Source: JBCBJX01 sp038522735 (GTDB lineage: Bacteria; Pseudomonadota; Alphaproteobacteria; Caulobacterales; Parvularculaceae). Taken from it: a stretch of 64,000 nucleotides of DNA. Position numbers and translations under genes: made by a program. The notes below the pieces were generated by a model. The model had not been told where the DNA came from, ran no database searches, and was given only the letters and a program-made list of their open reading frames with translations. How positions within the stretch are numbered: the first letter of the stretch is position 1; the number at the start of each line of letters is the position of its first letter. Positions 52,854 to 60,493 of the stretch are shown in pieces. The DNA is taken from the NCBI GenBank assembly GCA_038522735.1, contig JBCBJX010000002.1:1-64000 (forward strand), written 5' to 3'.

Positions 52854-53501
52854 CTAGCGCCACATGAGGTCCAGACGCTCCACATCGTTGATGACGCGCC
52901 AGACGCCGCCGCCTTCCTCGACCTTCGCGCGCCACGCTTCCAGCCGGTCCATGTACTCCCGCGGGTCGATATTGTCCGTGCGCAGCTTGGTGACGTTGAG
53001 GGCGATGACTTCAAAGCCGTCGAGGGAGAACGGGATGTCGCGGACATACCCTTCGGGCAGGTCCTCGGCGAGGTCGGAGAAGATGAAGATCAACTTCCGC
53101 CCCGCGCCTTTTTCGGTGAGGAATTCCGACGCCTGCAGCACGCCGCCGGTGATGTCGGTGTAGGCGGAGGGTTTCACCGCCTCGACGAACGTGTCGACCT
53201 GCTCCTGGAAGCGGCGCTTCTGCTGGTTCGCGACCGAAGGCCGGTCGTCGAACTGCACCTTCGCGACGATGTCGCGTTCGGAAAAGCTTCCCGTATCCAC
53301 CCGGGCGACGGCGAAGGCGTCGGCGGGTTCGAGGCGCGACAGGATCACGTTGATGATCTGCTGGGCTTGGGTGATTTCCTCGGTGTACGTCCCCGAGGTG
53401 TCGATCAGCATGTAGACGCCGGTGTTGTGGGGGACCGGCTCGCCGCCGCAGGCCGCGAGCGACAGTCCGAAAACGCCGATGGCGGCGTGTTTGATGCGCA
53501 T
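52854..53501 (-). CDS. vWA-domain lipoprotein
   Basis: A 215-residue lipoprotein with a clear lipobox (GLSLAACGG, Cys18). The vWA fold has a MIDAS motif YMLIDTSGTYT (Asp34, Ser36, Thr38), a Thr in AYTDITGGVLQAS, and Asp in FIFSDLAED, so metal-dependent ligand binding is likely. The last 16 codons are the right copy of the 47-bp direct repeat, so its present 3' end (CGC TAG) came with the island while the older end (CGG TGA) is stranded at 49621. The six-TM partner gene lies 10 bp upstream on the same strand; the two are almost certainly one operon and probably one complex. Confidence 0.85.
   Translation of the reverse strand: MRIKHAAIGVFGLSLAACGGEPVPHNTGVYMLIDTSGTYTEEITQAQQIINVILSRLEPADAFAVARVDTGSFSERDIVAKVQFDDRPSVANQQKRRFQEQVDTFVEAVKPSAYTDITGGVLQASEFLTEKGAGRKLIFIFSDLAEDLPEGYVRDIPFSLDGFEVIALNVTKLRTDNIDPREYMDRLEAWRAKVEEGGGVWRVINDVERLDLMWR
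52858..52904. repeat. Right 47-bp direct repeat (attR-like), 3' end of vWA gene
   Basis: A perfect copy of 49625-49671, embedded as the C-terminal codons of the vWA lipoprotein. The coding copy is followed by TAG, while the left copy is followed by TGA. Confidence 0.85.
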
Positions 53502-53511
53502 CTCTCTCTCC

Positions 53512-55008
53512 TCAGCTTGCCAGACGTTCTTCGACGTCTTTCATCACCGCCTTCGCGCCGATCTCGGACGAGGCGTGGGCCGGCTCTTTGCGGGCGCGCT
53601 GGCGGATCTCGATCGCCGGCGGCGTTCCGCGGGCGGCCGCGATGCGGCGTTCGACCCAGAGCGGCGCGAAGATCGCGACGTCATAGAGATCCGTCAGGAC
53701 GTGCGCCGCGCCTTCCAGCCCACGCGCGACGAGACGCAGGGCGAAGCTCGTCGTCAGGAGAACGCCCGAGGCGATCCATCCGAGGACGGCGCGCATGGAG
53801 TGGACGAACGTCTCCAGCGGAATGGCGATGAAGGTGAGCGCGAAGGGCAGGATGAAGCCCATGCCCATCTGCGCGGCCGTGGTGATCCAGAGGAACTCCG
53901 GCGCGGAAGCCTCCGCCGCGTCGCCGCGCAGAAGCGCGCTCGTCGCCAGCTCGTCATGAAGGAGAAGCTCGCGCATGTAAGCGAGGCCCGCCTCGACGCC
54001 GGCGAGGAGGAAGAGGATCGTGAACGCCGCGAAGGCGAGCCGCCGGCGCACCTTGTCCGCCAGCGCGCTCACCGCCGGGAAGAGGTTGGTGATCCTGAGA
54101 CACTCCATGAGGAAAAGCCCCATGGTGAGTTCGACGAGGATGATGACCAGCGCCGCGATGTCGGCCGTGCGGAAGCCGCCGATGAAGGCGTTGCCGCCCA
54201 CCATCTCCGACATCGGCCGGGCGATGAGGTGGAAGTTGACCACCGCCCCGCCTGTCGCGACGAGGAGGACGAGCCCCGAAACGAAGAACTGGACGAGGGC
54301 GGAGGATTGAAGGGCCGCCGCGGCGCGGTCCTCTCCGCGGGCGATCTCTTCATACTTGTCCATCTGCCGGTCGACGGCGGAGGCGCGCTCGTTCACGGTT
54401 TCAAAGGAGCCCTTCACCTCGTCGAGGAGGCGGACCGCCTCGCGCCAGGTCGGCGCCATGGCGTGGAGGTGCTTGTGACGGGTGCGGCAGTCGCGGCGAT
54501 AGTCCTCCGCCGCCTCCTCGCCCGCGCGCTTGAAAGACTCATGGACGGCCGTCAGCACCTGCCGGAGCACAGGATCGGCCTTCGCTTCGACGGTGGCGAC
54601 GGACTGGACGGCCTCCGCCCAGCCCGGCGGCGTCGGCGGGGAGCCGGCGCTTTTGCCGTAATCGTCGTCGAGCCGGCGGGCCTGCTCGCTCAGTTCCTGA
54701 TGCAGCGCCGGAAAGCCGCCGAGATCGCGGCGGACGGCGGCGGAATAGCGATCCAACTCCCGCTCGGAGAGGCGCGCCGCGGCGTCGCGGCCGGCGGCGA
54801 GCAGGACCTCGCGATTGCGCGCGACCAGCCGGCCGCGGGTGACGGCGAGCGCGCGGGACGAAAAGCGCAGGCCTTCGGCGAGGCCGGTGCAGCTTGCGGC
54901 GATGACGGCGCGCATCGGCTGACGCGCGAAATAAAGCCCCATCACGACCGCCGATGCGATCAGGACGGCGTCGATCGGGCCCCCGTCGACAAGACGAAAT
55001 TCGGGCAT
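53512..55008 (-). CDS. Uncharacterised six-TM protein, partner of the vWA lipoprotein
   Basis: A 498-residue membrane protein. One TM lies near the N-terminus (DAVLIASAVVMGLYFA), a long charged helical region (about 40-240, with SERELDRYSAAVRRDL and LDEVKGSFETVNERASAVDRQMDKYEEIAR) is probably coiled coil, and five TMs follow (ALVQFFVSGLVLLVATGGAVV, DIAALVIILVELTMGLFLM, LAFAAFTILFLLAGVEAGLAYM, QMGMGFILPFALTFIAIPL, VLGWIASGVLLTTSFAL). AGGGAGGG precedes ATG 55008. No family is recognised. The 10-bp gap to the vWA lipoprotein gene suggests a two-component envelope assembly. Confidence 0.8.
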   Translation of the reverse strand: MPEFRLVDGGPIDAVLIASAVVMGLYFARQPMRAVIAASCTGLAEGLRFSSRALAVTRGRLVARNREVLLAAGRDAAARLSERELDRYSAAVRRDLGGFPALHQELSEQARRLDDDYGKSAGSPPTPPGWAEAVQSVATVEAKADPVLRQVLTAVHESFKRAGEEAAEDYRRDCRTRHKHLHAMAPTWREAVRLLDEVKGSFETVNERASAVDRQMDKYEEIARGEDRAAAALQSSALVQFFVSGLVLLVATGGAVVNFHLIARPMSEMVGGNAFIGGFRTADIAALVIILVELTMGLFLMECLRITNLFPAVSALADKVRRRLAFAAFTILFLLAGVEAGLAYMRELLLHDELATSALLRGDAAEASAPEFLWITTAAQMGMGFILPFALTFIAIPLETFVHSMRAVLGWIASGVLLTTSFALRLVARGLEGAAHVLTDLYDVAIFAPLWVERRIAAARGTPPAIEIRQRARKEPAHASSEIGAKAVMKDVEERLAS

Positions 55009-55330
55009 GGCGCCCTCCCTGAAATTCCCGGGCGCTGAGACGCCCCCGCATGGGAGATGACCGGTCCGAAGTTCCAATCCGGCAAAAACATCCGTGAGAA
55101 CACGTCTCAAATTTAGGGCGGATTTTTGCAATCGCCGCAAGCCGCTGGTTCGATGACGATAGTTCAAGTTTTCAACATCCGTACCCGCACGAGGTGCGCA
55201 ATTTTAACCCGACGAACATACGTAGACCGACCTTCAGTATTTCATTTCTTTGCTCTTGACACGAAGTTTTTCAAAAAACTGTCATACAACGCGCCTAGCG
55301 TCCGTCTTGGTTTTTTCAAGGGAGACCAGC
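55009..55330 (+). promoter_or_regulatory. Divergent promoter region upstream of the PhoX-like gene
   Basis: This 322-bp gap separates divergent genes and is AT-rich from about 55130 to 55320. A candidate promoter for the plus-strand gene is TTGACA (55256-55261) with TGTCAT (55280-55285) at an 18-bp spacing. CTGTCAT at 55279-55285 also equals one Pho-box half-site, but the second half is not convincing. No gene was seen. Confidence 0.35.
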
Positions 55331-57256
55331 GTGGCAGAACGCACCGAAACCGCAGTTGAAATCGATAAAGAAGACATTCCGAGCAATCGGTCGGGCAACC
55401 GCCCCTTCGCCGACGTCCTGAAGGCGAACGCCTCTCGGCGCGCCGTCGTTCGCGGTGCGCTCGCAACGGCCGCCGCGACCGGCTTCCTCGCGCCGGCCGC
55501 CGCCGACGCTGCGGACCGTCGCCGCCGGTCGCCCCGCGGCCGTACGATCGTCGGCTTCGATCCCGTCACGATCGAGCAGGCGCAAGGCGACCAGACGCTT
55601 CCGACCATTTCTTCAGAGTACAAATACCAGTCCTTCATTCCCTGGGGCACGCCGATCACGCCCGGCGCGACGACGCCCTATGAAGGCGACCCGAACACCC
55701 GTCCGACCCCGGAACAGGCGGCGCTTCAGATCGGCATCGGTCACGACGGCATGGCGTTCTTCCCGGCTGATCATCACTATGGCGAGGAAGGCGTTCTCGG
55801 CTTCGGGCGCTCATCGACCGCCGGCATGCTCTGCGTGAACCACGAATTCGGGCGGAACACCCACGTCATCGGCAAGCTGGAGCCGGAAAACCTCGACGAC
55901 GTCCGCGTCTCCCAGCACGTGCATGGCGTCTCTGTCGTGGCGATTGAGAAAAAAGGCGGCTACTGGGAAGTCGCGAACAGCCCGCACGCGCGCCGCATTC
56001 ACGTGAACACGCCGGTCGCGTTCTCCGGCCCTGCGGCGGGCTCGCCTCTGCTTGAGAACCCCGCGGGCAACATCCCCCTCGGCACCGTCAACAACTGCGG
56101 TTCCGGTCCGACGCCGTGGGGCACGTACCTCACCTGCGAAGAGAACTTCAACGGGTACTTTGGATCGACCGAAGGCGAGTCCTTCAACGATACGCTCACG
56201 GAAGAGCAGGCGCGCTACGGCTTCGACTTCGACGGCTTCAACTACGGCTGGCACTTCTTCGACAACCGCTTCGATCTCTCCAATCCGGAGTATGAGAACG
56301 AATCCAACCGCTTCGGCTGGGTCGTCGAGATCGATCCCTTCGACGGCACGCAGACGCCGGTGAAGCGCACCGCCCTCGGCCGGCTGAAGCACGAGGCCGT
56401 CGCAATCGCGGTGAACCGGGCTTCCGGACGCATCTCCGCCTATATGGGCGACGACCAGCGGTTCGACTATTGCTACAAGTACGAGTCCGACAAGCCGTGG
56501 CGTGAAACGATCCTCGCCGGCGAAAGCCCGCTCGATGAAGGCGTTCTTTACGTCGCCCGGTTCTACGAAGACGGCACCGGCGAGTGGATCGCCCTCGACG
56601 TGAACAACACGGACTATCCGGAACTCGCCGAGCGTTTCGCCAACCAGGCGGAGCTGCTCGTGAACACGCGGATCGCCGCCGACATCGTCGGCGCGACGCC
56701 CATGGACCGGCCGGAATGGACCACGATCGGCCAGGACGGCGGCGTGTTCTGGACGCTGACGAACAACAGCCAGCGCCTTGAGCCGAACGCCGCGAACCCG
56801 GAGGCCCCGAACGACGACGGCCACATTATCCGGACCTGCGACGACAACGACTATCTTGGAACGACCTTCACTTGGGAGTTCTACATCATCGCCTCTGAAA
56901 CGCGCGGCACGCCGGGCGTCTTCACCGATCCGGACGCAGCCTACGCCGACCCGTACGGCCGTCTCTTCATCGGCACCGACGGCGGCCAGCCGGACGGTCT
57001 GCAGGATCAGCTGGTCGTGTTCGACACGAACCTGGAGACGCCGGAGCCGAAGCGCCTTCTCGTCGGCGTCGTCAGCGACGAGATCACCGGCTGGGCGTTC
57101 ACGCCGAACTTCCGCACGGCGTTCACCAACATCCAGCATCCGGGCAACGGCAACCCGGCGGCGACGAACTTCCCGCTTCCCTTCGACGGCGTCACCATCC
57201 CGCGGGACGCGACGCTGATCATCACCCGGAAGGACGGCGGTGTTATCGGCTCCTAA
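55331..57256 (+). CDS. PhoX-family (DUF839) exported phosphatase-like protein
   Basis: A 641-residue protein of the PhoX/DUF839 beta-propeller family. The N-terminus carries a Tat-like signal (ASRRAVVRGALATAAATGFLAPAAADA), which fits a cofactor-bearing enzyme exported folded. Typical segments are GMLCVNHEFG, NNCGSGPTPWGTYLTCEENFNGYFG (the conserved metal-binding CEEN), FGWVVEIDPFDG, LGRLKHEAVAI, YMGDDQRFDYCYKYESD and LFIGTDGG. PhoX enzymes are Ca/Fe phosphatases induced by phosphate shortage; substrate specificity here is inferred. GTG 55331 is the start (GGGAG upstream). Its place next to ppk and ppx suggests a phosphate theme. A strong terminator follows. Confidence 0.9.
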   Translation: MAERTETAVEIDKEDIPSNRSGNRPFADVLKANASRRAVVRGALATAAATGFLAPAAADAADRRRRSPRGRTIVGFDPVTIEQAQGDQTLPTISSEYKYQSFIPWGTPITPGATTPYEGDPNTRPTPEQAALQIGIGHDGMAFFPADHHYGEEGVLGFGRSSTAGMLCVNHEFGRNTHVIGKLEPENLDDVRVSQHVHGVSVVAIEKKGGYWEVANSPHARRIHVNTPVAFSGPAAGSPLLENPAGNIPLGTVNNCGSGPTPWGTYLTCEENFNGYFGSTEGESFNDTLTEEQARYGFDFDGFNYGWHFFDNRFDLSNPEYENESNRFGWVVEIDPFDGTQTPVKRTALGRLKHEAVAIAVNRASGRISAYMGDDQRFDYCYKYESDKPWRETILAGESPLDEGVLYVARFYEDGTGEWIALDVNNTDYPELAERFANQAELLVNTRIAADIVGATPMDRPEWTTIGQDGGVFWTLTNNSQRLEPNAANPEAPNDDGHIIRTCDDNDYLGTTFTWEFYIIASETRGTPGVFTDPDAAYADPYGRLFIGTDGGQPDGLQDQLVVFDTNLETPEPKRLLVGVVSDEITGWAFTPNFRTAFTNIQHPGNGNPAATNFPLPFDGVTIPRDATLIITRKDGGVIGS

Positions 57257-57280
57257 AGCCCGGCGACTTCACGCAGAGCA

Positions 57281-57306
57281 AGGCGGGCTTCGGCCCGCCT
57301 TTTTTT
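57281..57306 (+). terminator. Intrinsic terminator after the PhoX-like gene
   Basis: AGGCGGGC (57281-57288), TTCG loop, GCCCGCCT (57293-57300) is a perfect 8-bp stem followed by six T (57301-57306). Confidence 0.95.
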
Positions 57307-57574
57307 GTTTGTCGCCGTGCGTGCGGCGGTGCGGCCCGCCCGCGTCGATCCTTAAAGACGGCTCCGCCGCGGACGCGTCGAAGCCTCCTCAGGATGAGCT
57401 TCAGTCCCTCTTGCAACGGCCGTTACGCTCATCCTCAGGAGCCGGGCGCAGCCGTCGTCTCGAAGGATGGACGCGGAGCGCCGGATCGACAGGGCGCTCG
57501 CCTATGGCGAGGTGTGAGCCGGCGTCTCGGGGTGAGGAGCTGCGTCGCGAAGGCCGGCCGAGAGCCCCCTCCCC
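57307..57574. repeat. Palindromic repeat array C (between PhoX-like gene and ppk)
   Basis: Copies of the repeat family of arrays A and B: a GTCGATCCTTAAAGACG ... CTCCTCAGGATGAGC unit (57343-57399), an inverted GCTCATCCTCAGGAG ... GTCTCGAAGGATGG unit (57427-57470), and a partial GTGAGGAGCTGCGTCGCGAAGG (57532-57553). The two larger units face each other as in array A. The gap lies between convergent genes. Confidence 0.85.
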
Positions 57575-59833
57575 TCAATCCGGCGGCGCGATGGGCGGGG
57601 GCATGTGGCCTTCGCCGGCGGCGCCGCGGCCGGAGAGGCTGGGGTTCGTCATGAAGAAGGTGTGGGCGTTGAAGGATTCCTCGCTCGGCCGTACGCGGAC
57701 ATAGCCGCCCTCCGGCTGCAGCTCCCAGCTCTGTTCTTCGTCGTTCAGGTTCGCGACCATGATCTGGTCGAGGATCTGGCTGTGCACCGTCGGGTTCTCG
57801 ACGGGGCAGAAGACCTCGACCCGGCGGTAGAGATTGCGCGGCATCCAGTCAGCGGAGGAGATATAGATCCGCGCCTGCGGGTTCGGCATGGCGCGCCCGG
57901 CGCCGAAGCAGGCGATCCGCGAGTGTTCGAGGAACCGGCCGACAATGCTCTTTACTTTAATGTTGTCGGAGAGCCCCGGCACGCCTGGCCGCAGGCAGCA
58001 GATGCCGCGGATGACGAGGTCGATCTCAACCCCCGCCCGGGAGGCTTTATAAAGCTTGTCGATCGTCTTTGTGTCGACCAATGAGTTCATCTTCACCCAG
58101 ATCGACGCCGGCCGGCCGGCTTTCGCATGGGCGATCTCGTCGTCGATCAGCTCGAACACCTTCTTCTGGAGGGTGATCGGCGAGACGGCGAATTTCTCCC
58201 AGTCGTCGGGCGCGGCGTAGCCTGTGACGTAGTTGAATACTTTCGCCGCGTCGCGCCCGATCGCCGGGTCCGTCGTAAAGAGCGACAGGTCGGTATAGAT
58301 CTTCGCCGTAATCGGATGATAATTGCCGGTGCCGACATGGGTGTAAGTGCGGATGTCGGCGCCTTCCCGCCGCGCGACGAGCGACAGCTTCGCATGCGTC
58401 TTATAGTGGATGAAGCCGAAGACGACGTTGACGCCCGCCTGTTCGAGCTCGCGCGCCCACTGGATGTTCGCCGCCTCGTCGAAGCGCGCTTTCAGCTCCA
58501 CGAGCGCCGTCACGGACTTCCCGTGCTCCGCCGCCTCGACGAGGGCCTTCACGATCGGGGAGTCTTTGGAAGTCCGGTAAAGCGACTGCTTGATCGCGAC
58601 GACCTGCGGATCCCGCGCGGCCTGCTTCAGGAACTGCACCACCACGTCGAAGCTCTCATAGGGGTGGTGGACGAGAATGTCCTTCGCGCGGATGGCGGAG
58701 AAGCAGTCCCCGCCATGCTCGCGGATGCGTTCGGGAAACCGCGGCTCGAAGGCCGAGAAGAGAAGGTCCCCCCGGTCGGACGGGATCAGCTCCGAGGCCT
58801 GCGCGAGACCCAGAATGCCGTCGACCACCACCGCGTCCTGGGGCGAAGCCTGCAGCTCCTCGATGATCAGAGCCCGCATCTTTTCAGGCGTGCGAACATC
58901 GATCTTTACGCGGATGACGTCACCCCGGCGGCGGCGCTGCAAGAGCGACTCAAAGTGCTGAACCAGGTCTTCGGCTTCTTCTTCGAACTCGATATCGCTG
59001 TCCCGGACGATCCGGAACGCGCCTTCCGAGATCACCTTGTGCTGGGGGAAGACGTGGCCGAGATAAAGCCGGATCACCTCTTCCAGCGCGATGAAACGCA
59101 CGTTCACCGGCCGTTGCGGCTCGCCCGGCTCCGGCAATCGGATAAAGCGGGAGATGCTCGTCGGAACCGGAAGAAGCGCCGTCCGCGTTTCCTCATCGCC
59201 CTTGCCGCGCAGCTCGAAGGCGAGCGCGAAGCCGAGATTGGGGATGAACGGAAACGGGTGCGCCGGGTCGATCGCAAGGGGCGTCAGGATCGGGAAAATG
59301 TTGCACAGAAAATGGTTCTGCAGCCATGCGGCGTCCTCGGAGGAAATCTCGTCCTTGGAGACGATGCGCACGCCCGCCTTGCGCAACGGCCCCTGAAGCT
59401 CGCGCCAGCAGCGCTGCTGGGAGGCCATCAGCCCCGAGGCGGCGGCGTTGATCTTCTCAAGCTGCTCGAGGGGCGTCAGGCCGTCGACGCTTTCGACCTG
59501 CACGCCTTCGCGCGCCTGGCCGTGCAGGCCGGCGACGCGCACCATGTAGAACTCATCGAGATTGCTCGCCGAGATCGACAGAAAGCGCAGGCGCTCAAGC
59601 AGCGGGTGGTCCTCGTTGAAGGCTTCCTCGAGGACGCGCTGATTGAATTCGAGCCACGAGAGCTCGCGGTTGAAGAACCGCTCCGGCGTCTCCAGGTCGA
59701 CCGCGGTCGCAGGGGCCGGAGCGTCCTGAGACGTCTGCTCAAGGGGCGTTTTCAGATCGTCGGCGGGCATCGGCGCCTCCGGTGTCGGTGCGGGGTCGGA
59801 CGCTTTGTCGGGGCCTGCGCCCTGCTTCGTCAA
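57575..59833 (-). CDS. ppk1: Polyphosphate kinase 1
   Basis: A 752-residue enzyme that makes long-chain polyphosphate from ATP. After a disordered Pro/Ala-rich N-terminus (about 1-48) come the N domain (FFNRELSWLEFNQRVLEEA), the head, and two phospholipase D-like C domains. The autophosphorylated His region is THVGTGNYHPITAKIYTDLSLFTTDP, and the second His lies near LVIRGICCLRPGVPGLSDNIKV; FYMVRVAGL and YESFDVVVQFLKQAARDPQVVAIKQSLYRTSKDSP are further signatures. It overlaps hdaA by 4 bp, so translation is coupled. ppx is no longer adjacent. Confidence 0.97.
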   Translation of the reverse strand: MTKQGAGPDKASDPAPTPEAPMPADDLKTPLEQTSQDAPAPATAVDLETPERFFNRELSWLEFNQRVLEEAFNEDHPLLERLRFLSISASNLDEFYMVRVAGLHGQAREGVQVESVDGLTPLEQLEKINAAASGLMASQQRCWRELQGPLRKAGVRIVSKDEISSEDAAWLQNHFLCNIFPILTPLAIDPAHPFPFIPNLGFALAFELRGKGDEETRTALLPVPTSISRFIRLPEPGEPQRPVNVRFIALEEVIRLYLGHVFPQHKVISEGAFRIVRDSDIEFEEEAEDLVQHFESLLQRRRRGDVIRVKIDVRTPEKMRALIIEELQASPQDAVVVDGILGLAQASELIPSDRGDLLFSAFEPRFPERIREHGGDCFSAIRAKDILVHHPYESFDVVVQFLKQAARDPQVVAIKQSLYRTSKDSPIVKALVEAAEHGKSVTALVELKARFDEAANIQWARELEQAGVNVVFGFIHYKTHAKLSLVARREGADIRTYTHVGTGNYHPITAKIYTDLSLFTTDPAIGRDAAKVFNYVTGYAAPDDWEKFAVSPITLQKKVFELIDDEIAHAKAGRPASIWVKMNSLVDTKTIDKLYKASRAGVEIDLVIRGICCLRPGVPGLSDNIKVKSIVGRFLEHSRIACFGAGRAMPNPQARIYISSADWMPRNLYRRVEVFCPVENPTVHSQILDQIMVANLNDEEQSWELQPEGGYVRVRPSEESFNAHTFFMTNPSLSGRGAAGEGHMPPPIAPPD

Positions 59834-60483
59834 GCGCAGGTCTCGATCGCGCGGCGCATGATGTCGAGGCTGCAGGTTCGCCCCGCCCCCTCCTCCATGG
59901 CGAGCCGGTCGGCGCGCTCGACGACTTCCTGCAGCCCGTCATAAGCACGCGGCGCGCGGGCCGCGGCGAAGGCGAGCACGCCTTCGGAAACGATCAGCCC
60001 GCGATCGGCGAGGCGCTTCCTGAGGAGCGCCCGCACCAGCGCGTCGTCCGGCGGCGGAAGATCGACCCGGCGCACGCTTTTTAGGCGGGTCGCGATGTCG
60101 GGAAGGCCGGCGGACCAGTCGGTAATTTCCGGGCGGCCGCACAGGAGGACCGGCGTCCCCGCCTCGGCGCGTTTCAGGAGCCGCAGGAGGTCGGCGGGCT
60201 CGGCGCGGCGGTCGGCGCCGACCGCGGCGACCCGCCCCTCGGCCGGCGCGTCGCCCGCCGCGAGATCGACGACGGCGCCGCCGAAGCGCGCCGCCCAGAT
60301 CGACGCGATATGGCGCTTGCCGGCGCCCTCGGGCGCAATGAGGGCCACGGCCGCCTTGAACGGCGCGGGCGCAAGGGCGGCTTTCACCGCGGCGCGGATC
60401 GCATCGGTGACGATCAGCGCGTCTTCGGAGAAATCCGGCGTAGGCGGATCAAACGGAAAGGCCTGCTGGCCTCGGCGCGTCAC
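59830..60483 (-). CDS. hdaA: DnaA regulatory inactivator HdaA-like protein
   Basis: A 217-residue DnaA-domain III-like AAA+ protein. The N-terminus has a beta-clamp-binding motif QQAFPF (residues 6-11), followed by a P-loop-like APEGAGKRHIASIWA and a C-terminal lid (LRKRLADRGLIVSEGVLAFAAARAPRAYDGLQEVVERADRLA) as in Hda. With the sliding clamp it stimulates ATP hydrolysis by DnaA to prevent over-initiation. The gene lies between the DUF2066 gene (10-bp gap) and ppk (4-bp overlap), a conserved alphaproteobacterial layout. Confidence 0.9.
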   Translation of the reverse strand: MTRRGQQAFPFDPPTPDFSEDALIVTDAIRAAVKAALAPAPFKAAVALIAPEGAGKRHIASIWAARFGGAVVDLAAGDAPAEGRVAAVGADRRAEPADLLRLLKRAEAGTPVLLCGRPEITDWSAGLPDIATRLKSVRRVDLPPPDDALVRALLRKRLADRGLIVSEGVLAFAAARAPRAYDGLQEVVERADRLAMEEGAGRTCSLDIMRRAIETCA

Positions 60484-60493
60484 GTTTTTCGGA

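Larger units (their letters stand above)
49625..52904. mobile_element. Putative 3.2-kb integrated island without integrase
   Basis: The segment is bounded by perfect 47-bp direct repeats (49625-49671 and 52858-52904), so one repeat plus the interior equals 3233 bp. The right repeat is the last 16 codons of the vWA lipoprotein gene; the left repeat encodes the same 16 residues and a stop but has no gene attached. This is the expected outcome of site-specific insertion into a gene 3' end with regeneration of the C-terminus. The interior has lower GC and different codon choice than the flanks and carries two exported-protein genes on the plus strand. No recombinase gene is present, so the element is a remnant, is moved in trans, or arose by another route. 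Confidence 0.6.

Noticed and set aside
55279..55300. Complete Pho box upstream of the PhoX-like gene
   Set aside because: Only one CTGTCAT half-site is present; the second half at the proper spacing is CGCGCCT and does not match.
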